64,000 bases of DNA from Microcaldota archaeon (GCA_020854825.1 JAHKLY010000001.1:1-64000), one strand, 5' to 3'. Numbered from the stretch's first letter, positions 8,681-17,854 are shown. Program-made: numbers and translations. The notes: generated from the letters alone by a model not told the origin.

Positions 8681-8916
8681 TAAAAACCCGCCTCTTTTTT
8701 TATCTCTTCTAAAGAATATCCTTTGGTTTTTTTAGATTTAAATTCCTGCATTTCAAATTTAACTGCTTTATACACCAGTTCTGCTTCTTCTTCTTCAATT
8801 TGTCGATCATATGCCATTATTGCCTGACGCATTGCTTCAGTTTGGTTACCTGCATACCCTTTTCTAACTATTTTTCTAAGTAATACCTCAAAGGGTTCTC
8901 CTAAATTAACATTCAT
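8680..8916 (-). CDS. ribbon-helix-helix antitoxin (ParD/CopG-like)
   Basis: A 78-aa partner of the toxin. The N-terminus (MNVNLGEPFEVLLRKIVRKG, then NQTEAMRQAIMAY) is a ribbon-helix-helix DNA-binding domain; the acidic C-terminal part (EEEEAELVYKAVKFE) would wrap the toxin. GGTGAT three bases before the ATG sets the start. AT-rich alternating tracts at about 8925-8955 probably hold the promoter and an autoregulatory operator. It sits on the accessory island between mscS and endonuclease Q. Confidence 0.85.
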   Translation of the reverse strand: MNVNLGEPFEVLLRKIVRKGYAGNQTEAMRQAIMAYDRQIEEEEAELVYKAVKFEMQEFKSKKTKGYSLEEIKKEAGF

Positions 8917-8987
8917 TTAATCACCTAATATATCATTTAATAATATATTTAATACATCAATGAATATATAAATGTTTGTACAATAAA

Positions 8988-9410
8988 TTAATTTCTTTTT
9001 ATTTTATTTATATTTTCAATAGAAATCCAGGCAGTCATATTGCCGTATCCTGTTTTGTCTATTTCAAAAGATTTTATCTTTTTTGGTTTTTTTAAGAAAA
9101 TTAAAATACAATATTTCTTAGATTTTAATTGATTTAAGTAACTTAAATCTATACAAATCTTTTTTCCATATTTTTTAATTATCTCTTTTATCTTTTTCTC
9201 ATTTAATTCAGCAAATGTTAATACTTTTTCAACATTTGCTTTTGCGCTTACTGGTTCTCCTGATTCTTTAAAATATATTATATCTCCTTTTGAAATAGAT
9301 CCAAAAGGAGGCCTCTTAAATTTATACCATCTTGATTCGATTTGTTTTTCCCCTGAAAGAATTTTATCTAAAAATTTTCCTTTTTTTGAAAGTATTGCTA
9401 GATGTTCCAT
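8988..9410 (-). CDS. ASCH/PUA-like domain protein
   Basis: A 140-aa protein with the ASCH signature GxKxxExR near residue 20 (LSGEKQIESRW) and the beta-barrel segment GDIIYFKESGEPVSAKANVEKV. ASCH proteins are PUA-related, bind RNA, and include N4-acetylcytidine amidohydrolases and minimal ribonucleases. Here the C-terminal ~60 residues are a lysine-rich alpha/beta extension. It is followed 17 bases upstream by a GNAT gene on the same strand. A role in RNA or nucleoside metabolism is inferred. Confidence 0.75.
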   Translation of the reverse strand: MEHLAILSKKGKFLDKILSGEKQIESRWYKFKRPPFGSISKGDIIYFKESGEPVSAKANVEKVLTFAELNEKKIKEIIKKYGKKICIDLSYLNQLKSKKYCILIFLKKPKKIKSFEIDKTGYGNMTAWISIENINKIKRN

Positions 9411-9427
9411 ATCTACTCATTCTAAAA

Positions 9428-9994
9428 TCAAATTTTTATGTCTTTGCACAAAATTGCTTCTTTTTTGTTTGTATAAAGAGTTTCTTCTACATCAATAAAG
9501 TAGCCCATTTTTATCATAAACTCTATAACTGGGTTGTCAGAATGTGCATCTCCTTGAATTCTTTTAAAACCCTGCTCTTTTGCGAGCTGTTCTACTGCTT
9601 TTATTAATTTTGATCCAATTTTTTTTCCTTCAAAAACCGGATGCACCCTCAAATTTTTAAGCTCTAAAATAGACTGGTCTTCTTTATGTTTTTGAAAAAT
9701 TAAAGAACCTAATATTATGCCTTCTGGATTTGTAATATATACTGCCTGCTTATATTCTAATTCTAGTTCTCTTCTGCATTTATCAAGCCATAATTCATAA
9801 TCAGGATAATCAAGAGAAAATCTTTTTACAAATGTATAAATTGTGCATATAGTTTTAGAATCTGTTAAAAGTACAGGCTTGCATATTTTTGAATTTGTAT
9901 CAATCATTTTTTCTACTCTTAGATTGGTTAAAATCTCTGATTTTTTATTTTCACCCATTTTAACAATGTGTATATTTTCAGTGTCCAAATTCAT
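9428..9994 (-). CDS. GNAT-family N-acetyltransferase
   Basis: A 188-aa protein. Residues about 85-175 form a GNAT domain: NLRVHPVFEGKKIGSKLIKAVE is motif A with the acetyl-CoA pyrophosphate loop (EGKKIG), followed by GDAHSDNPVIEFMIKMGY (motif B). The first ~60 residues are a poorly conserved extension. The substrate is unknown. It precedes the ASCH gene on the same strand with 17 bases between, so the pair may be co-transcribed. Confidence 0.8.
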   Translation of the reverse strand: MNLDTENIHIVKMGENKKSEILTNLRVEKMIDTNSKICKPVLLTDSKTICTIYTFVKRFSLDYPDYELWLDKCRRELELEYKQAVYITNPEGIILGSLIFQKHKEDQSILELKNLRVHPVFEGKKIGSKLIKAVEQLAKEQGFKRIQGDAHSDNPVIEFMIKMGYFIDVEETLYTNKKEAILCKDIKI

Positions 9995-10078
9995 ATTACC
10001 TATTATGTATCAAATATTTAAAAAATGTGTTATTTTAGTATTAAATAGTCTTTTATTATTTGTTTTCTTAATTTGTAT

Positions 10079-11329
10079 ATGAAAATTTTAGCTGACTTAC
10101 ACATACATTCAAAATATGCTATGGCTACTTCTCCAAGAAGTGATCTAGATAGTTTTTCAGAATGGGCAAAATTCAAAGGAATTGATTTATTAGGAACTGG
10201 TGATTTCTGTCATCCATTATGGTTTAAAGAATTAAAAGAAAAACTTAAAGAAACAGAAAAAGGAATATATGAATATAAAGGAATTAATTATATCTTACAA
10301 AACGAGGTTTCTACTATTTATTATAAAAATGGAAAATGCAAAAAAATCCACCATATTTTGTATGCGCCTTCATTAGAAATTGTTGAACAAATAAGCGATG
10401 TACTCGGAAAAAAATGTGATTTAAAATCAGACGGCAGACCCATCTTTAAAATCAGTTCTCCTGAATTAGTTGAAACAATAATGAATATCTCAAGAGATAA
10501 TGAAGTTGTAAGTTCGCATTGCTTTACGCCGTGGTTCGGTGTTTTTGGATCAAAAGGAGGTTTTGATTCTTTAGAAGATTGTTATGAAGATCAAACAAAA
10601 CACATACATGCATTAGAAACAGGATTATCTGCGGATCCACCAATGTTTTGGAGAATTTCTAATTTAGATAAATATAATTTAATATCAAACTCAGATTGTC
10701 ATTCACCTGAAAAACTAGGAAGAGAATTAAATGAATTAGGATTAGAAGAATTATCATATAAAAATATTTTACAAACTTTAAGAACAAAAAATGAAAAGAA
10801 TAAAATAACAAAAACATATGAATTTTATCCAGAAGAAGGAAAATATCATGTTGATGGACATAGACATTGTAAAATATCGTTAAATCCTCAAGAGAGTAAA
10901 AAATATAATAACATCTGTCCTGTTTGTAGAAAACAGTTAACATTAGGAGTATTACATAGGGTTGATGATTTAGCAGACAGAGAAATTGGAAAAAAGCCAT
11001 TAACTGCTATTCTGTTTCAACATTTAGTTCCTTTAAGACAAATAATTGCAAAAGTACTTAATAAAGGAGAAAATACAAAAACAGTTGAAGAAGAATATTT
11101 TAAATATATAACATATTTTGGAAATGAATTTAAAGTTTTAACTGCTTCTAAAGAAAGTTTAAATTTAGCAGGTAAATCAGAGATATCTGAAGCTATTTGG
11201 AGAGCGCAAAATGAAAACTTAACAGTAATACCAGGATATGATGGAGTTTTTGGAAAAATAGAATTTAAAGAAGATTTAAAAAAAGAAAAACTAAAGCGCC
11301 CAAAACAAGATTCTTTATTAAATTATTAA
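10079..11329 (+). CDS. endQ: endonuclease Q (PHP-domain DNA repair nuclease)
   Basis: A 416-aa protein with a PHP metal-binding core: ADLHIHSKYA at residues 4-13, GTGDFCHP, SSHCFTPWFG and SNSDCHSPEK. These supply the His/Asp ligands seen in archaeal EndoQ, which nicks DNA 5' of uracil, hypoxanthine or abasic sites. A zinc-finger-like segment follows (HRHCKISLNP, then CPVCRKQL), then a C-terminal domain. I start at ATG 10079; the TTG at 10073 is unlikely. Preceding AT-rich DNA has no clear SD, so the mRNA may be leaderless. EndoQ is absent from most bacteria and common in Thermococcales, methanogens and some DPANN. Confidence 0.9.
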   Translation: MKILADLHIHSKYAMATSPRSDLDSFSEWAKFKGIDLLGTGDFCHPLWFKELKEKLKETEKGIYEYKGINYILQNEVSTIYYKNGKCKKIHHILYAPSLEIVEQISDVLGKKCDLKSDGRPIFKISSPELVETIMNISRDNEVVSSHCFTPWFGVFGSKGGFDSLEDCYEDQTKHIHALETGLSADPPMFWRISNLDKYNLISNSDCHSPEKLGRELNELGLEELSYKNILQTLRTKNEKNKITKTYEFYPEEGKYHVDGHRHCKISLNPQESKKYNNICPVCRKQLTLGVLHRVDDLADREIGKKPLTAILFQHLVPLRQIIAKVLNKGENTKTVEEEYFKYITYFGNEFKVLTASKESLNLAGKSEISEAIWRAQNENLTVIPGYDGVFGKIEFKEDLKKEKLKRPKQDSLLNY

Positions 11330-11425
11330 ATATTTGTTTAACAATAATTTTATTGATTAATTTATATCATTTAATTTTATATTAGATATTTCAATTATTT
11401 AATAATATCTATCAATTTTATAGAT

Positions 11426-11575
11426 ATTAGTCGCATTTGCAACCAATTTTGAATGAAATTGGTCGGTTTTGCGACTAATTTGAATATAAAAATTTATGAA
11501 TGAAAAACCTTGTTAAGAAATTGGTCGTATTTTCAACCAATTCAGCTTGAAATTGGTCGTTTTTCCGACTAATTT
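11426..11575. repeat. four successive ~26-bp palindromes (AAATTGGTCG-N6-CGACTAATTT type)
   Basis: Four related imperfect palindromes lie between endQ and scpA. Unit 2 (11456-11481) is AAATTGGTCG / loop GTTTTG / CGACTAATTT; unit 4 (11550-11575) is AAATTGGTCG / TTTTTC / CGACTAATTT, each a 10-bp stem with one G-T pair. Unit 3 (11518-11543) has the same left arm and CAACCAATT on the right. Unit 1 (11426-11450) starts ATTAGTCG and ends CAACCAATT, and can also pair with unit 2 as a longer hairpin. All have 6-base loops. They lie in a 379-base gap with no gene. Confidence 0.9.
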
Positions 11576-11606
11576 TATATTTTACGTATAAAAATACAAA
11601 AATATT

Positions 11607-11648
11607 CAGTATACTAAACAAAAAACAGTAAATTTGTTCGCTATACTG
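11607..11648. repeat. 16-bp imperfect inverted repeat upstream of scpA
   Basis: CAGTATACTAAACAAA (11607-11622) and TTTGTTCGCTATACTG (11633-11648) are inverted copies (13 Watson-Crick pairs plus one G-T) separated by 10 bases. The half sites also read as direct repeats TATACTAAACAAAA / TATACTGGACAAAA. It lies 60 bp before the scpA start and may be an operator or a bidirectional signal; its sequence differs from the four-palindrome array just before it. Confidence 0.8.
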
Positions 11649-11708
11649 GACAAAATAATTTAAATAATTGAGATTAACTTTTTATACTTCTCTTTTTTAA
11701 ATAAAAAC

Positions 11709-12440
11709 ATGGTTAAGGATAAAGCGCAAACTAAACTAGATTTAGAGAAAATGGTTTCATATCCCTCTTGGAGAGAAATGTTGATGGATTTAGTGGTTGA
11801 AGAAGAGTTTGACCCTTGGGATATTGATATAAGTGCTATCACTTCAAAATATATACAACAAATTAAAGAAATGAAAACTTTAGAATTACAAATTCCAGCT
11901 AATTTAATTCTCGCTGCCTCTATCTTATTAAAATTAAAAAGTAAAGATTTAGTTTTTGAAGAAGAAGTCCAAATAGAAGTAGATGAAACATTTGTAGATG
12001 AAGAAGAAGGCCCAATAGAAATACCTATGTTAGAATTAAGAACAAGAATTCCTCCAAAACGAAGAGTATCTTTAGAAGAATTAGTAGAAGCGGTTGAAGA
12101 AGTGTTTAAAGAAGAACAAAATAGAATTGAAAAACAAAGTAAAATCGAAATCCCAAAAAAAATGATTTTACAATTACCTGAAATAACAATAGATGAACAG
12201 ATAAATGAAGTAAAACAAAGAATGTTAAATTTAAAAGATGAAAAAGGAATGGTATTATTTTCTAATTTAATAAAAAACAAAACACCAAATGAAAAAGTTT
12301 TTGCGTTATTACCTTTATTATATTTACAACAAAAACATGAGGTTTTTTTAATACAAGAAAAACTTTTTGGGGAGATTATAATACACGTTAACTTTAATAA
12401 ATTAAAGGAACTAGATGATAAACATGGAAAAATCGCTTGA
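11709..12440 (+). CDS. scpA: segregation and condensation protein ScpA
   Basis: A 243-aa kleisin that bridges the heads of an SMC dimer in chromosome condensation. Typical features are the N-terminal PSWREMLMDLVVEEEFDPWDIDIS, LILAASILLKLKSKDLV, an acidic linker (residues ~80-105), and a C-terminal winged helix (NEKVFALLPLLYLQQKHEVFLIQEKLFGEI). It is followed directly by scpB with overlapping reading frames. No SMC gene is in the window. The palindrome-rich leader described above precedes it. Confidence 0.92.
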   Translation: MVKDKAQTKLDLEKMVSYPSWREMLMDLVVEEEFDPWDIDISAITSKYIQQIKEMKTLELQIPANLILAASILLKLKSKDLVFEEEVQIEVDETFVDEEEGPIEIPMLELRTRIPPKRRVSLEELVEAVEEVFKEEQNRIEKQSKIEIPKKMILQLPEITIDEQINEVKQRMLNLKDEKGMVLFSNLIKNKTPNEKVFALLPLLYLQQKHEVFLIQEKLFGEIIIHVNFNKLKELDDKHGKIA

Positions 12441-12891
12441 AAAACAGAAAATAATTGAAGCTGCATTATTTATGTCAACTAAACCATTATCAGTTGCTGA
12501 TTTAGCTAAATTATTAAATATAGCTGCAATTGGTTATGTAACTAAGGAGATAAAAACCATTCAAAAACAATACGAGGATAGAAATGGACCTATACAAATA
12601 TTTGAAGAAAATGGAAAATATATTATGACTTTAAAAGCCGAATATGCAAGAGAAGTAAAAGATTTTGCAAAAGAAGCTGAAATAAATCCTCATGCATTGA
12701 AAACATTGGGATATATTGCAAAAAGAGATGGAATTTTAAAGTCTGATTTATGCAAAAAACTAGGAAGTACAATTTATCAAGATGTTATAGAATTAAATGA
12801 AAAAGGATTTATTACACAAAAAAAATCAGGGAGAACAAAAAAAATATTTTTAACTCAAAAATTCAAAGATTATTTTAAAGGAGAGTTATGA
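12424..12891 (+). CDS. scpB: segregation and condensation protein ScpB
   Basis: A 155-aa protein with the ScpB arrangement of two winged helices: IIEAALFMSTKPLSVADLAKLL and, from about residue 90, PHALKTLGYIAKRDGILKSDL. It binds ScpA and stabilises the SMC complex. It overlaps the end of scpA. ATG 12415 would add three residues; I prefer 12424 because GATGAT lies four bases upstream, but the choice is not secure. Confidence 0.9.
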   Translation: MEKSLEKQKIIEAALFMSTKPLSVADLAKLLNIAAIGYVTKEIKTIQKQYEDRNGPIQIFEENGKYIMTLKAEYAREVKDFAKEAEINPHALKTLGYIAKRDGILKSDLCKKLGSTIYQDVIELNEKGFITQKKSGRTKKIFLTQKFKDYFKGEL

Positions 12892-12895
12892 TATT

Positions 12896-14149
12896 ATGAA
12901 ATTAGAAAATGCAAAAGGAACCAGAGATTTTATGCCTGAAGACCAAATTTTAATAGAAGAAATACTGGATAAAATTAAAGAAATTTTCAAAATATATGGA
13001 TATCAACCTTTACAAACCCCTGCTTTAGAAAGACTTGATGTATTAACTGCTAAGTATGCAGGAGGAAGTGAATTACTAAAAGAAACATTTACATTGGAAG
13101 ACCAAGGAAAAAGAAAATTAGCACTAAGAAATGAATTTACTGTGCCTTTAGCAAGAATAATGGCATCTAGAAGAGATATAAAATTTCCGTTTAAAAGATA
13201 CCAAATTGGCTCAATTTGGAGAGATGGTCCTGTAGAAAAAAACAGATATAGAGAATTTCTACAATGTGATGTAGACATAATTGGATGTAAAGAAATGACT
13301 GCAGAAGCAGAATTAATGCTTATGACAGGCCAAATATTTGACCTTTTGGGATTAAAATATGAAATTTTAATAAATAATAGAAAAATTCTGAATGAATTAA
13401 TGAAATACTTTAAAATCTCAGATTTAAATCAAACTTTAATTTCTTTGGATAAACTAGATAAAATAGGAAAAAACGGAGTAAAAGAAGAATTAAAAGAAGT
13501 AAAAAATGCAGAAAAGCTATTAGAATTCATAGATAAAATAAATAATAAAAAAAATGAAGATATATTAAAAGAAATAGAAAAAATTTCAAAACAAGGAGTT
13601 GAAGAACTAAAAGAAATATTAAAATTGACTGGAAAAACAAATATAAAAATAGCTCCATATTTAGTAAGAGGATTAGGATATTATACAGGACCAATATTTG
13701 AAGTCATACTTATAAACTCAGAAATTAAAGTATCAGTAGCAGGAGGAGGAAGATGGGACGATATGATAAAAGAGTATGCAAATGAAACAAAAGAATTTCC
13801 TGCAGTTGGGATTTCATTTGGAGTTAGTAGAATATTTGATGAATTAAAGAAAACGCAGATTAAAAAAACAACAACTGAAGTTTTTGTGATCCCTATTAAT
13901 ACATTCAAACAATCTTTAGAAATAACTCAAAAATTAAGAAAACAAGGAATTAATACAGATATTGATTTAGTTGGTAAAGGATTGAGTAAAAATTTAAATT
14001 TTGTTAATTCTCTAGGAATACCCTATGTATTATTTATTGGTGATGAAGAACTTAAAACTGATAAATTAAAATTAAAAAATATGGAAACTGGATTAGAAGA
14101 GTCGATTACTCTGGATAAATTAATTAAAAAATTGGAGGATAATAAATGA
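12896..14149 (+). CDS. hisS: histidyl-tRNA synthetase
   Basis: A 417-aa class II synthetase. Motif 1 region is at KGTRDFMPEDQ to PLQTPALERLDVL; motif 2 is FKRYQIGSIWRDGPVEKNRY with REFLQCDVDIIG; the histidine-specific loop is RGLGYYTGPIFE (HisA); motif 3 is near AVGISFGVSRIFDEL. The C-terminal anticodon-binding domain (about 325-417) is present. It follows scpB by four bases and its stop overlaps the next ATG (ATGA), so scpA-scpB-hisS-exchanger probably form one operon. Confidence 0.97.
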   Translation: MKLENAKGTRDFMPEDQILIEEILDKIKEIFKIYGYQPLQTPALERLDVLTAKYAGGSELLKETFTLEDQGKRKLALRNEFTVPLARIMASRRDIKFPFKRYQIGSIWRDGPVEKNRYREFLQCDVDIIGCKEMTAEAELMLMTGQIFDLLGLKYEILINNRKILNELMKYFKISDLNQTLISLDKLDKIGKNGVKEELKEVKNAEKLLEFIDKINNKKNEDILKEIEKISKQGVEELKEILKLTGKTNIKIAPYLVRGLGYYTGPIFEVILINSEIKVSVAGGGRWDDMIKEYANETKEFPAVGISFGVSRIFDELKKTQIKKTTTEVFVIPINTFKQSLEITQKLRKQGINTDIDLVGKGLSKNLNFVNSLGIPYVLFIGDEELKTDKLKLKNMETGLEESITLDKLIKKLEDNK

Positions 14150-15093
14150 TTTTTTCAATACTTGCTTTTGTAATTTCGATACTAATACTCGCTAAAGCAT
14201 CAGATTGGACAATAACTGGAGCAATAAGTATTGCAAGATATTTAAAATTAAGTGATTTAGTGATTGGTTTTTTTCTAATATCTTTTGCCACTTCCTTACC
14301 TGAATTATCTGTTGCTATATCTTCCGGTTTATCTCATGCAGGAGGAATCTCATTAGGAAATATTTTAGGTTCAAATATTGTTAATATCGCATTAACTGCA
14401 GGAGTAATGGGAATATTAGGAAAAACAATATTTATCAAAAAAGAGGATATTAAAAAGCTAAATAAAATGATTCTTATATCTATTATAATTATCCCATTTA
14501 TCTTATTGAGTCCGCAACTAGGAGTATTAGAAGGAATAATTCTAATTCTATTATTTTTAATTTTTCTCATGTACACAATAAAAAATGAAATTTCTTTAGA
14601 ATATGAAGGAAAACGCCCGACTAGAAAACAAGCAATTACTGGCTTAAGTTATTTTCTAATAGGTATATCTTTGGTTATATTTTCATCATCATATGCAGTA
14701 GAAAATGGAATTCATATCATTGTAAATTTTGGTATAACACAAAGCTTTTTAGGTGCAACTTTGATAGCGATAGGAACCACCTTACCTGAATTAATGGTTA
14801 GTGTAAAGGCATTACAAAAAAAACATTTTAATTTAGCCTTAGGGAATATCTTAGGAAGCTGTATAATTAATCTAACTCTAATATTGGGAATTGGTGCAGT
14901 TTTAGCACCAATTATTATAGAACAACCTATCATTTTTATAATAAGCTTCTTTCTAATGGTATCTATAATAACATTACATCATTTCTTAAGAACAGATAAT
15001 AGACTCAAAAGAAATGAAGGGATTGTTTTAGTAATGGTATATATTGTTTATTTATTAACATTATTTGCTATTCAAACCCATATACTTCTTTGA
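14146..15093 (+). CDS. CaCA-family Na+/Ca2+ (cation) exchanger
   Basis: A 315-aa membrane protein with about ten helices and the two inverted alpha repeats of the family: FATSLPELSVAISSG with GNILGSNIVNIALT in the first half, and AIGTTLPELMVSVKAL with LGNILGSCIINLTLIL in the second. It exchanges Na+ or H+ for Ca2+ across the membrane, as in Methanocaldococcus NCX. The start overlaps the hisS stop. No regulatory cytosolic domain is present. Confidence 0.92.
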   Translation: MIFSILAFVISILILAKASDWTITGAISIARYLKLSDLVIGFFLISFATSLPELSVAISSGLSHAGGISLGNILGSNIVNIALTAGVMGILGKTIFIKKEDIKKLNKMILISIIIIPFILLSPQLGVLEGIILILLFLIFLMYTIKNEISLEYEGKRPTRKQAITGLSYFLIGISLVIFSSSYAVENGIHIIVNFGITQSFLGATLIAIGTTLPELMVSVKALQKKHFNLALGNILGSCIINLTLILGIGAVLAPIIIEQPIIFIISFFLMVSIITLHHFLRTDNRLKRNEGIVLVMVYIVYLLTLFAIQTHILL

Positions 15094-15141
15094 TGGGTAA
15101 TCTTTTAATATTTCTCTTATGAATAATATTAGGTGAATTCT

Positions 15142-15645
15142 ATGAAAAATGAAAAAAGTCCAGAAGAAATTATTGAAGAAACTCTCAAAGAGGGAGGAGT
15201 GTTAGCAGAAATCTATTTTGACTTACATGGCAGTTCTTCAGAAATAGTAAAAAACATAATGACTGATACTATCTCAAAATTAACTCAAGAACCTGGAGTT
15301 GTTTTTGCATATGGGGAGATTGAAGATGCATTAGAATATGAAAATAACTTATATTCAACATATGCTCAAGGTAGAGTTTTAGCAAAAGACCTAGAATCTC
15401 TATTAAATATATGTATGAAATATGCACCTATGGGAATTGAAATTGTTAAACCTCATAGAATGAATGTAGATGCAGGTACCTTACAAAGATTATTCCTTAA
15501 TGCTGCTTCATTTAGTTATAATTTCACCGAAATGTATTTAAGAAAAACTTTAACAGATAAAGATAAAATTGAATATGGGTTAAAAATGAAAATGAGAGAA
15601 GAAATGGGTAAAAAACTATTAGAAAAAATACAAAAAGATGATTGA
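15142..15645 (+). CDS. unknown conserved alpha/beta protein upstream of a KaiC-like ATPase
   Basis: A 167-aa soluble acidic protein. I do not recognise a family. It reads as a mixed alpha/beta domain (GVLAEIYFDLHGSSSEIVKN, GVVFAYGEIEDALE) followed by a helical tail. GGTGA at 15132-15136 fixes ATG 15142. Its end overlaps the KaiC-like ATPase start by eight bases, and trpS overlaps the ATPase in turn, so the three are likely made together; a regulatory partnership with the ATPase is an inference. Confidence 0.75.
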   Translation: MKNEKSPEEIIEETLKEGGVLAEIYFDLHGSSSEIVKNIMTDTISKLTQEPGVVFAYGEIEDALEYENNLYSTYAQGRVLAKDLESLLNICMKYAPMGIEIVKPHRMNVDAGTLQRLFLNAASFSYNFTEMYLRKTLTDKDKIEYGLKMKMREEMGKKLLEKIQKDD

Positions 15646-16384
15646 TATGGAAAAAATAAAAAGTGGTATTAAAGAATTAGATAAAATTCTTGGAGGAGGA
15701 ATACCAAAAGAAAACATAACAGTAATTTCTGGGGGAGTTGGTACTGGTAAATCCACACTTGGCATGCAGTTTTTAGAAGAGGGCATAAAAAATAATGATG
15801 AAACTGGATTATATATTTCTTTTGAAGAAAAAAAAATCCCAACTTTAAAACACATGCAGGAATTAGGATTAAATATTAAAAAACTTGAAGAAGAAAAAAA
15901 ATTAATTTTTATTGAATTTCCAGTAAGTGAATTAGAACAATTATTTGAACAAGAAGATGCAATTAAAACAATGATTGAAACAACAGATGTTAAAAGAGTA
16001 GTTATAGATCCAATCACTCCCTTTGGTTTATTACAAAAAAATGAATTAGAAAAAAGACAAAATTTATTACATTTTATAGCCAAAGTAAGAACTTGGGGAA
16101 CAACTACTCTTCTAATAGGAGAAGATGGACGATTCAAAGAAAATGATATTCCTAAAACTGTCTCAGGTATAGAAAATTTTACAGATGGATTTATACATTT
16201 GTCTAATAAATTAGAAAATAGAAAACGTAGAAGAGGATTAGAAATAGTAAAAATGAGAGGGTGTTGTTTTGAAGAAAAAATATATGATTTTATAATTACT
16301 AAAAAAGGGATTGAAATAATAGAAAATGATACCGTAAAAACTAAAAAAACACAAAAAATACATAAAAAAGAGGGTTATTTATGA
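15638..16384 (+). CDS. KaiC-like RecA-superfamily ATPase
   Basis: A 248-aa single-domain KaiC/RadA-like ATPase: SGIKELDKILGGGIP leader, Walker A GGVGTGKSTLG near residue 30, Walker B RVVIDPITPFGL near 125, and a C-terminal KMRG motif (EIVKMRG) typical of archaeal KaiC-like proteins. Such proteins regulate other systems (motility, signalling) by ATP-dependent assembly; the target here is unknown. Met4 (15647) is an alternative start. The stop overlaps trpS as ATGA. Confidence 0.87.
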   Translation: MIDMEKIKSGIKELDKILGGGIPKENITVISGGVGTGKSTLGMQFLEEGIKNNDETGLYISFEEKKIPTLKHMQELGLNIKKLEEEKKLIFIEFPVSELEQLFEQEDAIKTMIETTDVKRVVIDPITPFGLLQKNELEKRQNLLHFIAKVRTWGTTTLLIGEDGRFKENDIPKTVSGIENFTDGFIHLSNKLENRKRRRGLEIVKMRGCCFEEKIYDFIITKKGIEIIENDTVKTKKTQKIHKKEGYL

Positions 16385-17511
16385 ATAGTATTGTAACTCC
16401 TTGGGAAGTAAAGGGTAATATTGATTATAATAAACTAATTACTGAGTTTGGTTTGTCTAAACTAGATAATAAAATGATTAAAAGAATTGAAAAACATACT
16501 GGTGAGATACATTATTTTTTAAAAAGAGGAATATTTTTTGCTCATAGAGATATGAACTTTATTTTAGATGAATATGAAAAAGGAAATAAATTTTTCTTAT
16601 ATACTGGCAGGGCGCCTTCAGGACATACTCATCTAGGTCATTTAATACCATGGATATTTACTAAATGGTTGCAAGATAAATTTGGAGTTGAATTATGGTT
16701 TCAATTTCCTGATGAAGAAAAATTTCTATTTAAACAAGAGTTAGAATATGATAAAGTTCAAGAAATGGTTTATGAAAATATGCTTGATGTTATTGCATTA
16801 GGATTTGACCCTAAAAAAACTCACTTTTTAATTGATACTAAACATGCAGACATCATGTATCCAGAAGCAATAAAAGTTGCTAAAAAAATAACTTTTTCAA
16901 CAGTACGTTCAGCATTTGGTTTTGAAAATGACCAAAATATAGGAGCTATATTTTATACTGCGATGCAGGCAGTTCCAGCTTTTTTACCAAATATACTTGA
17001 AAAAAATAAAAAACCAAGACCTTGTTTAATTCCACATGCGATTGACCAAGATCCACATTTCAGAGTTTCGAGAGATGTTATCCCAAAATTAGGATATTAT
17101 AAACCTGCATCTATCCAATGCAGATTCCTACCTGGATTGGCAGGAATAGAAAGTGATGGAAAAATGTCTTCGTCATCAGGAAATAATGCAACCATCTTTA
17201 CAACTGATGATGCAAAAACTGTTAAGAAAAAAATTAATAAATATGCTTTTTCAGGTGGGCGTGAAACTGTCGAAGAACATAGAAAAAAAGGAGGAATACC
17301 TGAAATAGATGTGTCTTATCAATGGCTTACATTTTTTGAAGAAGATGATAAAAAACTTAAAAAAATATATGAAGATTACAAATCAGGCGCATTACTAAGC
17401 GGTGAATTAAAAGCTATTTTAATAGATAAAATAAACGAATTTCTTAAAAAACATCAAGAAAAACGCGAAAAAGCAAAATCCCAATTAAATAATTTTATTT
17501 ACAAAAAATAA
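16381..17511 (+). CDS. trpS: tryptophanyl-tRNA synthetase
   Basis: A 376-aa class I synthetase of the archaeal/eukaryotic type. GRAPSGHTHLGHLIPW holds the HIGH-like motif near residue 80; KMSSSSGNNATIF is the KMSKS loop near 260; AIDQDPHFRVSRDV is the conserved ATP/Trp-binding segment. The N-terminal WEVKGNIDYNKLITEFG is typical of archaeal TrpRS. Length is normal. It is the last gene of the 15.1-17.5 kb run and is convergent with the cupin gene. Confidence 0.97.
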   Translation: MNSIVTPWEVKGNIDYNKLITEFGLSKLDNKMIKRIEKHTGEIHYFLKRGIFFAHRDMNFILDEYEKGNKFFLYTGRAPSGHTHLGHLIPWIFTKWLQDKFGVELWFQFPDEEKFLFKQELEYDKVQEMVYENMLDVIALGFDPKKTHFLIDTKHADIMYPEAIKVAKKITFSTVRSAFGFENDQNIGAIFYTAMQAVPAFLPNILEKNKKPRPCLIPHAIDQDPHFRVSRDVIPKLGYYKPASIQCRFLPGLAGIESDGKMSSSSGNNATIFTTDDAKTVKKKINKYAFSGGRETVEEHRKKGGIPEIDVSYQWLTFFEEDDKKLKKIYEDYKSGALLSGELKAILIDKINEFLKKHQEKREKAKSQLNNFIYKK

Positions 17512-17512
17512 T

Positions 17513-17854
17513 TTACTTTAAATAAGAATCTCCTTTTCTAAAATTTATTTTTAAAACAAGTAATTTTAACTCTTTATCAGTTTTATTCTCAAAACCATGC
17601 ATCTCTTGTTTTTTAATAAAAATCATATCTCCTGGTTTAACTTCAAATCTCTTATTTTCAACTATCATAATAGCCGAATTTTCAGTTATATAAAATATTT
17701 CATCTGTATATTCATGTTTATGTTGAGGAACTATTTGATTAGGTAATATTATTACGTCTTGAATAAGATTTACTTTATCTGCTAAATCATCTATTAATAT
17801 TCTTTTTTTATATCCTTTTCCTTCTATCCATTTATCTGTTTTTATAAATTCCAT
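17513..17854 (-). CDS. cupin-fold protein
   Basis: A 113-aa single-domain cupin. Motif 1 is PQHKHEYTDEIFYI (His-His-Glu metal ligands around residues 45-55) and motif 2 is VKPGDMIFIKKQEMHGFEN with the last His. It could be a small isomerase, dioxygenase or sensor; the substrate is unknown. GTGATATT precedes the ATG. It is convergent with trpS, with a one-base gap between the stops. Confidence 0.85.
   Translation of the reverse strand: MEFIKTDKWIEGKGYKKRILIDDLADKVNLIQDVIILPNQIVPQHKHEYTDEIFYITENSAIMIVENKRFEVKPGDMIFIKKQEMHGFENKTDKELKLLVLKINFRKGDSYLK

Noticed and set aside
11426-11575. Palindrome array considered as a CRISPR
   Set aside because: The units are palindromic and diverged, spacing is uneven, and no spacers of regular length or cas genes are present.
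11660-12466. Minus-strand frame of 268 codons across scpA
   Set aside because: Low-complexity Ser/Phe/Ile composition and complete overlap with a well-supported scpA gene.
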